Made by a program: the position numbers and the translations under genes. Shown in pieces: positions 1 through 9,487 of a stretch of DNA of 51,602 bases. Every line of letters starts with the position of its first letter. Position 1 is the first letter of the stretch. The stretch comes from Caulochytrium protostelioides (taxonomy: Eukaryota > Chytridiomycota > Caulochytriomycetes > Caulochytriales > Caulochytriaceae), in contig ML014243.1 in assembly GCA_003615045.1 (NCBI GenBank), positions 1 to 51,602 of the forward strand, read 5' to 3'. Under the pieces are notes generated by a model that saw only the letters and a list, made by a program, of their open reading frames with translations, was not told the origin of the DNA and searched no databases.

Positions 1-1
1 G

Positions 2-3000
2 GGCGTCCCCGGACCCGGGCCGGCGCCCTCGGCCGCGCTCACGGCCGGCCCTCCGCCCCCGTCCTCGGCCGCCGCCACGCCGTCCGCCCCGGGAGCGGCG
101 CCGCGCGCCGAGCCGGCCAGGACGCCGCCGCCCGCCGCGGCGGATCCGACGCCGCTGCCGAGCCGGCCTGACCCGGCGGCGCCGGCGGACGACTTGGACC
201 CGGCGGTGCAGCTGTGGGGTCTGTCGATCCCGGTGTTCGGCGAGCTGCCGGAGCTGGCGGCGAGCGTGGGCGATGACCTAACGCACGCGTCGGCGCGGTA
301 CGTCGCCGAGGACCGGACGGTGCTGCGCCACGTGACGATGGCGGAAGCGATGGCGCTGTACGACATCTTCCAGTTCCTGGTGCACTTCCAGGACGTGCTG
401 GGGATGCATCCGGGGCTGCCGCCGCTGGTGGGCGAGCTCTCGACGCGGCCGAGTGCCGTGGACCCCGACGCCACGCCGGAAGACCACTTCCGTTCGTATG
501 CGCTGCCGCGGTGCTTTGCGGAGCTGCTGGCTTGGTTCGAGCAGCCCCGCGCGCACCTCGACGGGCTCGCGCTCATCTACCGCTATATGATTGCGTGGAT
601 GGACGACGTGCCGGTGGCGGACGTTGGCGTCTGCGCCGTCGTGCCCGCGCTGCAGCGCATCCTGGGGCACCTCAGCGCATACCGCTTGCTGGAGCGCATG
701 GAGCTCTGGGAAATGGGGCCGCGGCACCACGCGCTCGCGGTCAAGCTGCTGCTCGATGAACTCACCGACACCCTCGAGTTTTCGGACATGCTGCTCAAGT
801 ACACCGAGTTCGTCGCCGACAACCGGAACCACGCGCGCCGCGCCCGCAACGTGCTGCGCCCCGTCCGCGCGCATGCCGAGTTTTTGCTGAGGAACCTCGA
901 CTACCTCGACATCTTTATCGAGGCCGTCGAGGACGCGACCGCACGCCATGCCGTCGCCCCGGCGCCGGTGCTCGCGCGGCTCCGCCTCTGCCTCGAGACC
1001 CTCTCGGGGCCCGGCCAGCCGCCGCCGTTCACTGCTGAGGCGATGGCCGATTTCAAGGGAGACAAGGCCGCCGAAGCCGAGGGCATCATCGCCCGCTTTC
1101 TGGAAAACCACGCCGCGGCGGCCGCTGCTGCTGCTGCGACCCCGTCTGCTGAAGGTGGCGGTACCGGCGATGACGGCGGCGGCGACGGCGCGAGCAAGTC
1201 GACGGCGCCACCTCTCCCGATGCAGGGGACGATCCAGACGCTGGCGCGTATCCGGTCTTATCGCGAGGCCAGCGAGGCGCGCGACGCTCTGCGCCAGCAG
1301 CGCACCCTGCTCGCGCAGATCATTTCCAAGCGCAACGGGCTGATGCAGCGCGTCAACGAGGCCACCGCGCGCGTCGCCGAGATGGCCGCCGACCTGCACC
1401 CGGACCGCCGATGGGTCCTGCTGCGCGAGCGCCAGACCGGCCAGTCCCGCGACTTTGATCTCGGCTACGACCGTTTTGGCCGACAGTACTTTTGGATCGA
1501 GCTCCACGCGATGCCCTCGCCGTGGGCTATCGTGCTGCCGGAGGCGGACTCGCCGCCGCCGTCGCCGCCGGCAGACAAGCCGGACGCGGTGGCCGCCGAT
1601 GGCGTACCTGCCACCGACATCGCTGCTGCCGATGCTCCCGCTAGCAAGGCCGCCGCAGACGCCGTGCCCATGGACGCCGTCACGGGCATCGACTGGCTCG
1701 GCGCGCCGAAGCCGCGGCCGACGCCGCCCCTTACGCCGCCCTTCCATGAGCCCTGCTTCGGAATCATTATTCAGGACGCCAGCGTCGAGTTCTCGGACCT
1801 CCTTGACCTCGACAGTCAGGCCAGCGATAGCGACGACGAGTTCGAGCCTGACGATGACGGCGACGACGAAGGCCGTGGCAACGGCCGCAGCGGCGGCGGC
1901 GGTGGCGGCAACCGCGATGCGTACCCCGCGGGGTCGGCGGCTCACGGCGGCGCGCGCGACGGCGCGCGCGGCCCGGCGTCCTGCACAGCGAACGCCGACC
2001 GCGGCACCCTGCTGCAGCGCGACATCTGGTGCAGCCAGGAGGTCAAGTTCGAAGTCATCGACGATCTCGAGCACCTCCAGAAACTGCTGCGCGCCCTCAA
2101 CCCGGCGGGCGTGCGCGAAGCCCAGCTGCTGCAACGCCTGCTTTCACGGCTGCACACCATGGCGCTCATCGACGAGGTGCCGGCGAACCCGCGGATGCTG
2201 CCCGAGCTGGCGCCGGCGGCGCAGCAGCGCCTCGCCCGCGGCTTCCGCGGCTTCGCCGCTTGGGCGCGCCGCCGCGGCCTACGCCAGACCGACGCCGCCG
2301 CCGCCGACGCCGCCGTCTCCCCGATGAGTACCGTGCCGCCGATCAAAGCGTCGCCCACCCTCACGCCAGCCACGGTCAGCGGAGCCGCGGCGGCCGCCGT
2401 CACGCCTCTCCCCACGCCGGCGGCCGTGGCGACGGCGCCGCCAGCGCCGCTCGAGGTGGGCAGCGAGAGCGAGGCGCCCGCAGCGCTGCAGCTGATCGAC
2501 CATGTCGGCGCCGCCGTGCGCCGCGCGCTGGCGGCGTTCCAGACGCGGGAGCGCCGGTGGCTGGGACGGCGCGCGCCCACGCGCCGCGAGGCCGCACGGC
2601 TCAGCCTCGGTCCCGCGGACGTCGACGCGCTCACGCCCGAACAGTTCGGCCGCGTCTGCCGTATCCTCGGGACCAAGGCGGTCACGTGGTCTCAGCTCGT
2701 GGCGGATCTCGCCACGCTCAAGCCCTCCGAAGCGTCGTCGGCGTCGTCGGAGAACAGTGGCGAGAGCGATGACAGTGAGCATGGCAGCGACCGCGGCGTA
2801 GCCGAGAACCGGTCGGGCAGCGATGTCGACGTCGTCGGCATCGAGCGGGCTGATGAGGCCGATGCCGGCGGCGACGGCGACGACGACAGTGAACGCGATG
2901 AGCTTGCAAGCTCGGCGGCGGTGTCGGCCACGGCGACGGGGACGGGGGATGCTTCGGTGGCCGACGTGGCGTCGGCGCACGACGACGGCGACCATGACGA

Positions 3001-4021
3001 CAACGACGACAACGACGGCACGGAAGACGAGGAGGAAGAAGAAGACGAGGTCGATATGCTGGTGGACTCGGCGGATCCCTCAGACGCAATTGACCTCGAT
3101 GTCGAGGAAATCGTCGACTCCGGCCAATGGCAAGGCGCGCCACCGCATCCGATCGATACCGACGCCGACACCGACGACGACGACGACGCGAGCAGTCGTG
3201 GCAGCGACGACGAGGTCGCGCTGAATGACACGGAGCCGCCGACGGCCGTGAAGCAGGAACGCGGGCCGCCCGCCGCGGACCGGTTCGCCGTCTCCCCCGC
3301 GATCCGCTCCCGCCTCGCCGCTATCCGGGAGAAGGTGCTCAACGCCCGCACCAAGTACGACGCCAACGCGGAGCCCCTCTCCTCCCACATCGTCGGCGGC
3401 GGCCGACGGCTCCGCGGCCGCGCTGATACCACGCACTACGTCGAATCCGACGACGACGACGACGACGACTCGGCGAAGCCGTCACTGAGCCGCCGGCGTC
3501 GCCGGTCGCCGTCCGCCGCCGTGACGCGGTCGTCGTCCTCCCGGCGGCGGCGGTCCGCGGCGTCGCCGCGCCGGTCGCGCCGCTCCCAGCGTCGCCGCCG
3601 CACCGACGCCCGCGGTTCCGACGCGTCCTCGGACGCCGCGTCGCTCATCGACGACACGGACGCCGTCTCGATCGCCAGCAGCGATACCTATGAAGAGCCG
3701 GTGCGCGGCGCGTCGCCCTCGCCGCCGCGCCGGTCGCCGCATCGCGGTGGCGACGGCAGTCGCCCGGGCATGGCGCCATCGCGGACGACCTCGCCCACGC
3801 CCACGCCCACGCCCGCGTCGACGGCCATGCCGAGACGCGGGAGCCGTGCGCGCGGGAGCGGGGGCGGGAGCGGGAGCGAAGCGCGCCGCCGCCGCCGCGC
3901 GTCGCCGCCGCCGTCGTCGTCGTCGATGGCGTCCGGGTCGTCGTTTATGCGGCAGCGCGGCCGGACGCGGTCGCGCGTGATCCGGCTGGATTCGGACTCG
4001 TCGGACGCGCTGACGCACTGA
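2..4021 (+). CDS. DDT/WHIM-type chromatin-remodelling accessory protein, 5' end outside window
   Basis: The reading frame is open from base 2 with no stop, and the first in-frame codons (Pro/Ala/Gly-rich) have no ATG before about base 341, so the N-terminus lies upstream of the window. At nt 215-900 a helical region resembles the DDT and WHIM1 modules of ISWI-partner proteins (Itc1, Ioc3, BAZ, RSF1 types). At nt 1408-1505 an aromatic/basic motif with the core LGYDRFGRQYFW matches the WHIM2/D-TOX E signature, which in the family contacts ISWI and linker DNA. The rest is disordered: strongly acidic Asp/Ser blocks (nt 2730-3240) followed by an Arg/Ser-rich basic tail (nt 3480-4015). No PHD finger or bromodomain is seen, although one could lie upstream. 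Predicted nuclear role: chromatin remodelling. The family assignment rests mainly on the WHIM2-like motif; which subfamily it belongs to is unclear. Confidence 0.6.
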   Translation, partial: GVPGPGPAPSAALTAGPPPPSSAAATPSAPGAAPRAEPARTPPPAAADPTPLPSRPDPAAPADDLDPAVQLWGLSIPVFGELPELAASVGDDLTHASARYVAEDRTVLRHVTMAEAMALYDIFQFLVHFQDVLGMHPGLPPLVGELSTRPSAVDPDATPEDHFRSYALPRCFAELLAWFEQPRAHLDGLALIYRYMIAWMDDVPVADVGVCAVVPALQRILGHLSAYRLLERMELWEMGPRHHALAVKLLLDELTDTLEFSDMLLKYTEFVADNRNHARRARNVLRPVRAHAEFLLRNLDYLDIFIEAVEDATARHAVAPAPVLARLRLCLETLSGPGQPPPFTAEAMADFKGDKAAEAEGIIARFLENHAAAAAAAAATPSAEGGGTGDDGGGDGASKSTAPPLPMQGTIQTLARIRSYREASEARDALRQQRTLLAQIISKRNGLMQRVNEATARVAEMAADLHPDRRWVLLRERQTGQSRDFDLGYDRFGRQYFWIELHAMPSPWAIVLPEADSPPPSPPADKPDAVAADGVPATDIAAADAPASKAAADAVPMDAVTGIDWLGAPKPRPTPPLTPPFHEPCFGIIIQDASVEFSDLLDLDSQASDSDDEFEPDDDGDDEGRGNGRSGGGGGGNRDAYPAGSAAHGGARDGARGPASCTANADRGTLLQRDIWCSQEVKFEVIDDLEHLQKLLRALNPAGVREAQLLQRLLSRLHTMALIDEVPANPRMLPELAPAAQQRLARGFRGFAAWARRRGLRQTDAAAADAAVSPMSTVPPIKASPTLTPATVSGAAAAAVTPLPTPAAVATAPPAPLEVGSESEAPAALQLIDHVGAAVRRALAAFQTRERRWLGRRAPTRREAARLSLGPADVDALTPEQFGRVCRILGTKAVTWSQLVADLATLKPSEASSASSENSGESDDSEHGSDRGVAENRSGSDVDVVGIERADEADAGGDGDDDSERDELASSAAVSATATGTGDASVADVASAHDDGDHDDNDDNDGTEDEEEEEDEVDMLVDSADPSDAIDLDVEEIVDSGQWQGAPPHPIDTDADTDDDDDASSRGSDDEVALNDTEPPTAVKQERGPPAADRFAVSPAIRSRLAAIREKVLNARTKYDANAEPLSSHIVGGGRRLRGRADTTHYVESDDDDDDDSAKPSLSRRRRRSPSAAVTRSSSSRRRRSAASPRRSRRSQRRRRTDARGSDASSDAASLIDDTDAVSIASSDTYEEPVRGASPSPPRRSPHRGGDGSRPGMAPSRTTSPTPTPTPASTAMPRRGSRARGSGGGSGSEARRRRRASPPPSSSSMASGSSFMRQRGRTRSRVIRLDSDSSDALTH

Positions 4022-4174
4022 GCCCTCTGCCCTGTGAAGTCATCGGAATTGCTTGTCGTGTGACCTACACTATGGGATGTGAAAAGAATAGGACGGATGG
4101 GAGGGGAGGGGAGCGGAGCGGGTCGGGTATGAAGGACGGGACGAGAGACGCCATGCGGCGTCCCGCCCAGGAAC
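4022..4174. other. convergent 3' junction with G-rich tract
   Basis: Short space between the stop codons of the DDT/WHIM gene (+) and the carnitine acetyltransferase gene (-). It contains five runs of three or more G between 4099 and 4127, close to a G-quadruplex pattern, although one loop is 8 nt. Confidence 0.4.
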
Positions 4175-6298
4175 TTACGGAGTCTGCCTGTCCTTCAGGT
4201 CCTGCTCCCAGACGCGGCGGTACTTCTCCGAGAGCTTGGACTCGAGCCGCATGTAGTCACGGTTGAGGTCGGCCATCACGGCGGCATCGCGGGCATGGGT
4301 GCGGTCCTGCTGGTGGCGGGTCTTCCAGTCCTTGCCCCAGACCTCGCTGGGCTTCGCGAAGAGGATCATGAGGTCTTTGAGCGCACGGACGAGCTCGTCG
4401 CCGTAACGGTAGGGCTGCGCGACGCGGCTCGCGCGGTTGGCGCTGATGCTGATGCGGATCGCGTCGGTATCGATCGCGTAGTTGCAGCCGTAGCCGTCGG
4501 CGGTGCCCGGGCCGAATCCGGAGTAGCCGGCGCGGCCGGGGCTCACGTTAGACGTCGAGAGGTGGAAGGTCTTGCTGCGCGCGAACACGGGCTGCGCCAA
4601 CAGCTCCGGCACGGGCTCGTCGGGCCGGCGCATCTCCGCGAGGCCGAGGAAGTGGCGGTCGATGCCGTGGCCGGCGCCGGCCTCGCGCATCCACTGCTGG
4701 TGGGCGGCGACGGCCTCGCGCAGCAGGTCGCGCTTGACCTCGTAGGACACGTCGTCGTTGTCGAACGCGGCGCAGAAGTCGAGCGACTCGGATGAGAGCG
4801 AGCGGCCGGTCTCGGTGCGGCCGTGGGCGAAGCCGCGCGTGGCGGCCGTCTCGTAAACGGCCGTCGGCGCGCCGTGCAGGCGGTAGTACGCGAGCTGCAG
4901 CGCCATCTGAACAAACGAGTCGGGGCTCGTCTTGGCGACCTCCTTCATGTAGCGCGCGCCGTAGACGTGGGTCTCGAGCATGGCGACCTCAACGCCGGCG
5001 ATCGCACGGTCGGCCTCGCGCTGGGCGTCGGCGATGAGCGCGTCGATCGCGGCGTCGGTGCGGAACGTGAGCGGCTGCGGCGCCTCGAGGCGCGGGAGCA
5101 GCGGGTAGCCGTCGTGGCGCGCGGACACGAGCGGGTCGGTCGCGTGCTCCTGCTCGACAATGTGGTGGAAGAGGCGCGACGGAATCATGGCGTCGCACGG
5201 CGTGTGCTCGCCGTTCAGGCCCGCGCGGCCCGAGTTCGCGACAATGAACTGCAGGCACGTGTCGAACCAGCGGTTCTGCGCGTGGTCGCCGTGGTACCAC
5301 TGACGCAAGCTCTGGTTCGTGGCCTTCGGCAGGCTGTAGTCGTCGAGGCAGACCGCAAACAGCGCTTGGTGGATCGTCTCCAGATGCTGCGCGTTCACCG
5401 GGTCGAGGGCGCACAGCCGTGCGTATGCGTCGGCCCAGCGGTCGCGGTTGCCCGCGGTCAGGATGCCGACGCCGGGCCCCGCGACGGGCTGCTCACGCGC
5501 CAGCTCACCGACCGCGTGGAGCTGGTGCTCGAGCTCCCGGTTCGACACGCGCGACCCGTCGGGGCGCACGACGTTCATTTTGTAGATGCCGTTGCCCTTC
5601 ATCACAACGATGTGGCGCGCGGTCGACGGCCACACCTGGCGGATCGTGTCCTCCGGGGCCCCCGGCACGCGGTTCGCGCCGAACAGGCAGCGGTACTGGT
5701 GCATGTCGAGCGGGGCGCCGTCCCGCGTCGTCTCGGGCGCGAGCCGCTGCTCATCGATCAGGGCGCGGAAGTCCAGCGCGTGCTGGATGATCGAGATGGC
5801 GCGGCGCAGCTGGAACTGCGACACGACGCCCTTCGGCGGCGGCCGCGTCAGCAGCAGCGGGTCCTGCGCCGGATGGTCCTTCAGCTGGACCCACCAGTTG
5901 ACGTTGATCATGTTGGCGTAGCGCGGCGCGAGGTATCCGCGGCGCAGCCAGATCGGCTCGAGCCAGGAGTGGGGCTGCTCACGGTCGAACGCCGCCAGCC
6001 GCGCCTGCAGCGCGGCGCCCTCGCCGTCGACAAAGGCCGCCGCCGCGCGCCGCGCGTCCGCCATCTCGCTCTCGGATGCCAGCGGCTCGATCGACCGCAG
6101 GTACTTGTCCACCGTCGCCTGCAGCGGCGGGATCGGCAGCCGCGGGAGCTTCGCGTCGTGGGCGAAGGTCGGCGTGGTCGCTGCCGGCGCGGTCAGGCCG
6201 CGCAGCGACAGCGACAGCGCGGGCACGCGCCGCCGGGCGGCCGCCGTGGCCGTCAGCAGCGCCGCATACCGCTGCAGGGCGGCCGTCGCCACGGGCAT
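4175..6298 (-). CDS. CAT2: Carnitine O-acetyltransferase (CAT2/CRAT type)
   Basis: Choline/carnitine acyltransferase of 707 residues, which moves acetyl groups between CoA and carnitine for export of acetyl units from peroxisomes and use in mitochondria. The catalytic His is in NGEHTPCDA (His365), the substrate-binding STS motif is at 581-583 (LSTSN), and the family signatures GRTETGRS and GPGTADGYG are present. I chose the ATG at 6298: the frame is open further to a TTG at 6484, but that part is low-complexity. From 6298 the protein begins with about 40 Ala/Arg/Ser/Leu residues lacking acids, as expected of a mitochondrial presequence. The C-terminus (DRQTP) is not a peroxisomal PTS1. S. cerevisiae Cat2 has 670 residues, so the length fits. 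Its 3' end faces the DDT/WHIM gene 153 bp away. Confidence 0.93.
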   Translation of the reverse strand: MPVATAALQRYAALLTATAAARRRVPALSLSLRGLTAPAATTPTFAHDAKLPRLPIPPLQATVDKYLRSIEPLASESEMADARRAAAAFVDGEGAALQARLAAFDREQPHSWLEPIWLRRGYLAPRYANMINVNWWVQLKDHPAQDPLLLTRPPPKGVVSQFQLRRAISIIQHALDFRALIDEQRLAPETTRDGAPLDMHQYRCLFGANRVPGAPEDTIRQVWPSTARHIVVMKGNGIYKMNVVRPDGSRVSNRELEHQLHAVGELAREQPVAGPGVGILTAGNRDRWADAYARLCALDPVNAQHLETIHQALFAVCLDDYSLPKATNQSLRQWYHGDHAQNRWFDTCLQFIVANSGRAGLNGEHTPCDAMIPSRLFHHIVEQEHATDPLVSARHDGYPLLPRLEAPQPLTFRTDAAIDALIADAQREADRAIAGVEVAMLETHVYGARYMKEVAKTSPDSFVQMALQLAYYRLHGAPTAVYETAATRGFAHGRTETGRSLSSESLDFCAAFDNDDVSYEVKRDLLREAVAAHQQWMREAGAGHGIDRHFLGLAEMRRPDEPVPELLAQPVFARSKTFHLSTSNVSPGRAGYSGFGPGTADGYGCNYAIDTDAIRISISANRASRVAQPYRYGDELVRALKDLMILFAKPSEVWGKDWKTRHQQDRTHARDAAVMADLNRDYMRLESKLSEKYRRVWEQDLKDRQTP

Positions 6299-6496
6299 GG
6301 CGCGGGGGACGCTCACGCGGGGTGGGGCGGGTTGCGGCTGAGCAGCCCAGGCACGGAGCGCGTCGGGGGGAACAGCGATGCACCCGGGGGAGTGAGCGAG
6401 AGCGAGCGAGCGAGAGAGACGAGCGCGGTCCGTCCGTCGACCGTGCGGCACCGAGGCGAAGCGCGGGGTCCGGTTCGGGCTCAAGGGGAGCTAGGA

Positions 6497-6498
<2 letters not shown>

Positions 6499-6528
<30 letters not shown>
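6499..6528. repeat. (GTCGGC)5 microsatellite
   Basis: Five perfect hexamers. Just downstream, near-copies of a 17-20 nt unit beginning GTCGGAGCAGCAGC recur at about 6559, 6576 and 6596 and lead into the (AGC)8 run. Confidence 0.95.
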
Positions 6529-6533
<5 letters not shown>

Positions 6534-6600
6534 TCGCGAGGGGAACCGGTATGCGCGCGTCGGAGCAGCAGCGGCGTCGGAGCAGCAGCGGCGGTGTCGG

Positions 6601-6624
6601 AGCAGCAGCAGCAGCAGCAGCAGC
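6601..6624. repeat. (AGC)8 microsatellite
   Basis: Eight perfect AGC units in the CAT2 upstream region; not in a supported coding frame. Confidence 0.95.
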
Positions 6625-7622
6625 GTCGGCATCGACGAGGACGGCCCGAAACGCCGGCGAACACGGCCCAGACGACCATGGCAGAGCCCCGCAGGATCCC
6701 ACGAAAAGTCGTTTGGGCGTATACTCGCCCGACGCGCGCGCGTGGGGCAGCCGCCCGGTCCCGCGGCGAAGCGCCGGCGGCGGCCGCACCCCAGAGGGAT
6801 GTGGCGGCGGCCCCGGGCGGGAAGGGACGGGGTGGCGCGAACGGGTTCGGGGCCGTGGGCTGCCTTGGTGGCGCGTCACGCAAGGACCGTTGCCCCCACC
6901 CTTCGCCCGCGTGGCTCAGACGATGCGGAGCCGGGCGATCCGGACGCTTGAACCCGCCGTGAACGCCACGGCCCGACGGCCGATCAGGGCCACGCTTGGC
7001 ACCACCACTCGTTGCAGGAACGCCTATCGAGCACGATGACGCGCCGTCTGGATCTGGCCAAATGAGCACCAGGCATCGAGTCAGCAGTTTTCATGGTCAG
7101 GGCCTCGTTCGGGCGAGCGACCCTCCACCAGACGGGGGGGAAGGGAGACCACGCAAAAGGAGAGTGAGAAGTCAAACCCCGATCGTTCGACCGAGGAAAG
7201 GCGGAGTGCTATCTCCCCCTTCATGTATGGAGAACGTGAACGCCGGATCCCCGCCTTGCCGGTGCGTGGTCGCTCACTGGCTCCATCGCGGATTTGGCGT
7301 GACAGCGCCAAGCCCGCCCGTCGCCGATCCTCGCCCACTGGCTTTTCGTCACAACTTTCGATGATCGTCAAACCATGGGGCGCGACTCCGCCGCCGCGGC
7401 GGGCGGCGTCGACGTGGCCGCTGACGTGCTTGGAGCCTTCCCTCCCGGCCGTCGCGGGAGCCGCGCTCTCCGCCCACACGGCATCGCTCACCGGCTCCGA
7501 ATGAAGTCCATGAGGGCGATGGCGAGGGCTGGCAGGTCCGCCATCGCGCCGTCGCGCCGCTGGGAGCGGCGTCGCGCCGCGCTGGCCGAGGCGTCCAGGG
7601 CCGTGTTTCCATCGAAAGCCGC

Positions 7623-7650
7623 TCGGTCGGTCGGTCGGTCGGTCGGTCGG
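7623..7650. repeat. (TCGG)7 microsatellite
   Basis: Seven perfect tetranucleotides. A multiple of four, so not a coding repeat. Confidence 0.95.
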
Positions 7651-7900
7651 CGTGGACGGAGCGCCTGAAGCGCGAACGGCGCCGCGCTCACGGCTCGCAC
7701 CGGGACCGCGGGAGCCTCTGGCATCGCGCAGGCACGCGTCCGCTCCGACCGTCGGCCTTCGTCCGTATCACGCATGCGCTCGGTCGGTGTGCCGGTGCCG
7801 CGACCGTCCGCCGTCCGCCGTTCCGTGACGTGTTCCGTCGCGGCTTGAAGCGGCGGCGTGACGCGCTCGCGCCGGCGCGGAACATGCCTGACTACCTGAG

Positions 7901-7940
7901 GTCCCACGGCGTCCCACGGCGTCCCACGGCGTCTCACGGC
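7901..7940. repeat. 10-bp tandem repeat, four copies
   Basis: Unit GTCCCACGGC, three perfect copies then one with a single C-to-T change. Contiguous, with no spacers. Confidence 0.95.
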
Positions 7941-8136
7941 GTACCGCCACGAACACGTCAGCGCGCCGAGCATAGGCAGCGTTGCCTGGCACGGCCTCCG
8001 AATGGCGCTGGCGGCGCATGCGTAGACCCTGTTCCGAGCCGCCGTCGCTCGTCCGACCTCGCGCGTCGCTGCGCCGATGGCGGAGGTCCTGTCCGGGCCG
8101 ACTCAGACCTGGACGCGGCGCGACGACGCGTCGGCA

Positions 8137-8178
8137 CGTTCGCAACGGTGGCGCGTTCGCAACGGTGGCGCGTTCGCA
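8137..8178. repeat. 17-bp tandem repeat, about 2.5 copies
   Basis: Unit CGTTCGCAACGGTGGCG at 8137-8153 and 8154-8170, followed by a partial third copy. Confidence 0.95.
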
Positions 8179-8388
8179 CGCGGTCAGCGCGACGTGACGG
8201 CCACGCGGGTCACGTCGGGTCACGTCGCACAGCGCGGGTTCATGCCGGTCAATCCCGCTCGTGTCACGTGGCATGTGGTGGATGAGAGGGAGAGAGAGGG
8301 TGCGGGAGAGACAGAGAAGGCACGACGCTCCTCAGGATAGTTCATCCGTGAAGCGGCCGCATCGAGCGTTGAGCGGAGAAAAGGACAG

Positions 8389-8412
8389 ACGCGGTATATC
8401 ACGCGGTATATC
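8389..8412. repeat. 12-bp perfect tandem duplication
   Basis: ACGCGGTATATC occurs twice back to back. Confidence 0.95.
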
Positions 8413-8686
8413 GCCGACATCACGCTGCCGTGCGTCGACGCGTCCCATCGGTGTCGAGCGCTCAGGGGCCGGCCACCGGAGGTACCGGCCGACCCCACCG
8501 GACCGGGCCCGGGTGCTCACCCCCCCGGCAGACTCGACTCCGGCCAGTCCCCCCCGTCCCCTCCCTTCGGTGCCTTATCGCGTCACCGCGCGGACCCGCG
8601 TCGCGTCGCCCCCCGCCCTTTCCGGTCTTGGCCCGTGTCCCCTCCCCGACCACCACACCAGAAAAAGCTTATTCCATCGGGACGCG

Positions 8687-8694
8687 TATATAAA
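8687..8694 (+). promoter_or_regulatory. Candidate TATA box
   Basis: TATATAAA followed by G, a consensus TATA element in a GC-rich surrounding. The nearest downstream gene start on this strand is the LRR gene at 9488, about 800 bp away, so it implies a long leader, a leader intron or an unrecognised transcript. Confidence 0.4.
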
Positions 8695-9487
8695 GCGCGG
8701 CCCTTTGCGCTTCCCCCCCGGCGCGCGCACGGGCCCGGGGGCTCCGTATCGGCTGCTTCCGACCCTGCTCGTCTCAGCGGAACGCCATGTTACCCGATCC
8801 TACGGAGCGCTTCTCTGCTGAACGTCACGGGAGACGACCACCCCATCCTGTTACCCACGTGACACCTGGCCGCCCCAACGCTCCCACATATACACGCGCT
8901 GGAGCGAGCCCCTCCCCCTGCGCTGGCCCTCGCTCCGTATCGCACAGACAGAAACACCGCCGGACACGCGTCATCTCCCTCTCCTCCTTCAGGGCGACGT
9001 GTGGCATCCCTCGACAGCACACACGGCCATTCTCTCGCTGCGTATCTTACGCCTAGCTTGTTTGTTCAGTTCCGTCTCTCCACACATCGTGTCGTGGTCC
9101 TGACAAGCGCGGCAGAGGATCATCGCTTTGTGCTTCCTTCCCCTTCTCGACCGGCGAGCAACACGTGTCACGCGTTCGAAAGCGTTCGCGATTATCTGGC
9201 GCGTTTCGTTCCGCACCACCTCACCGTCTTGGAACGAACACCTTCGCAGGCGACGCGTGCAGTGCTTAGACGCATTCCCATTGGACTCCCTAAGACGGAT
9301 CGGCTCCAATTGACCTGTGGATCCTGCTCATTACGTGGCGTTTTTCCTCGGCCACCTACGTTTCCGGACTATCGTATCGTATCTCTCGAGGCTGAGGGGT
9401 GGCGTTCCCGCTGCATCGACTGCCTCATTGGTTCTCAGCCGTATTGACCCAACGACACCCGTACCGCGTAACGTGCGGGAGTGACGC

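Larger units (their letters stand above)
6299..9487. other. 3.2 kb intergenic region, repeat-rich, no supported gene
   Basis: This lies between two divergent genes (CAT2 - and the LRR gene +). None of the open frames here has a recognisable domain, consistent codon pattern or splice-consistent extension. It holds many short tandem duplications of different unit length (6499-6528, 6601-6624, 7623-7650, 7901-7940, 8137-8178, 8389-8412), a cluster of CACGTC/CACGTG motifs at 8191-8270 and a consensus TATA box at 8687. A small or non-coding gene downstream of that TATA box cannot be excluded. Confidence 0.6.

Noticed and set aside
278..2134. 618-residue open frame antisense to the DDT/WHIM gene
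   Set aside because: Biased Arg/Ala/Val composition, no domain, and it lies opposite a frame with a recognisable WHIM2 motif. Typical GC-driven shadow.
6299..6484. N-terminal extension of carnitine acetyltransferase to a TTG at 6484
   Set aside because: Non-ATG start and low-complexity sequence; the ATG at 6298 gives a good presequence and normal length.
4823..7039. 738-residue open frame antisense to carnitine acetyltransferase
   Set aside because: Opposite strand carries all catalytic motifs of the acyltransferase; this frame is Arg/Val/Leu-rich without domains.
7901..8178. Regularly repeated units considered as a CRISPR-like array
   Set aside because: Units are directly adjacent with no unique spacers, and the genome is eukaryotic.
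9001..9447. 148-residue open frame upstream of the LRR gene
   Set aside because: No similarity to any family I know and no splice-consistent link to the LRR frame. Could be leader sequence.
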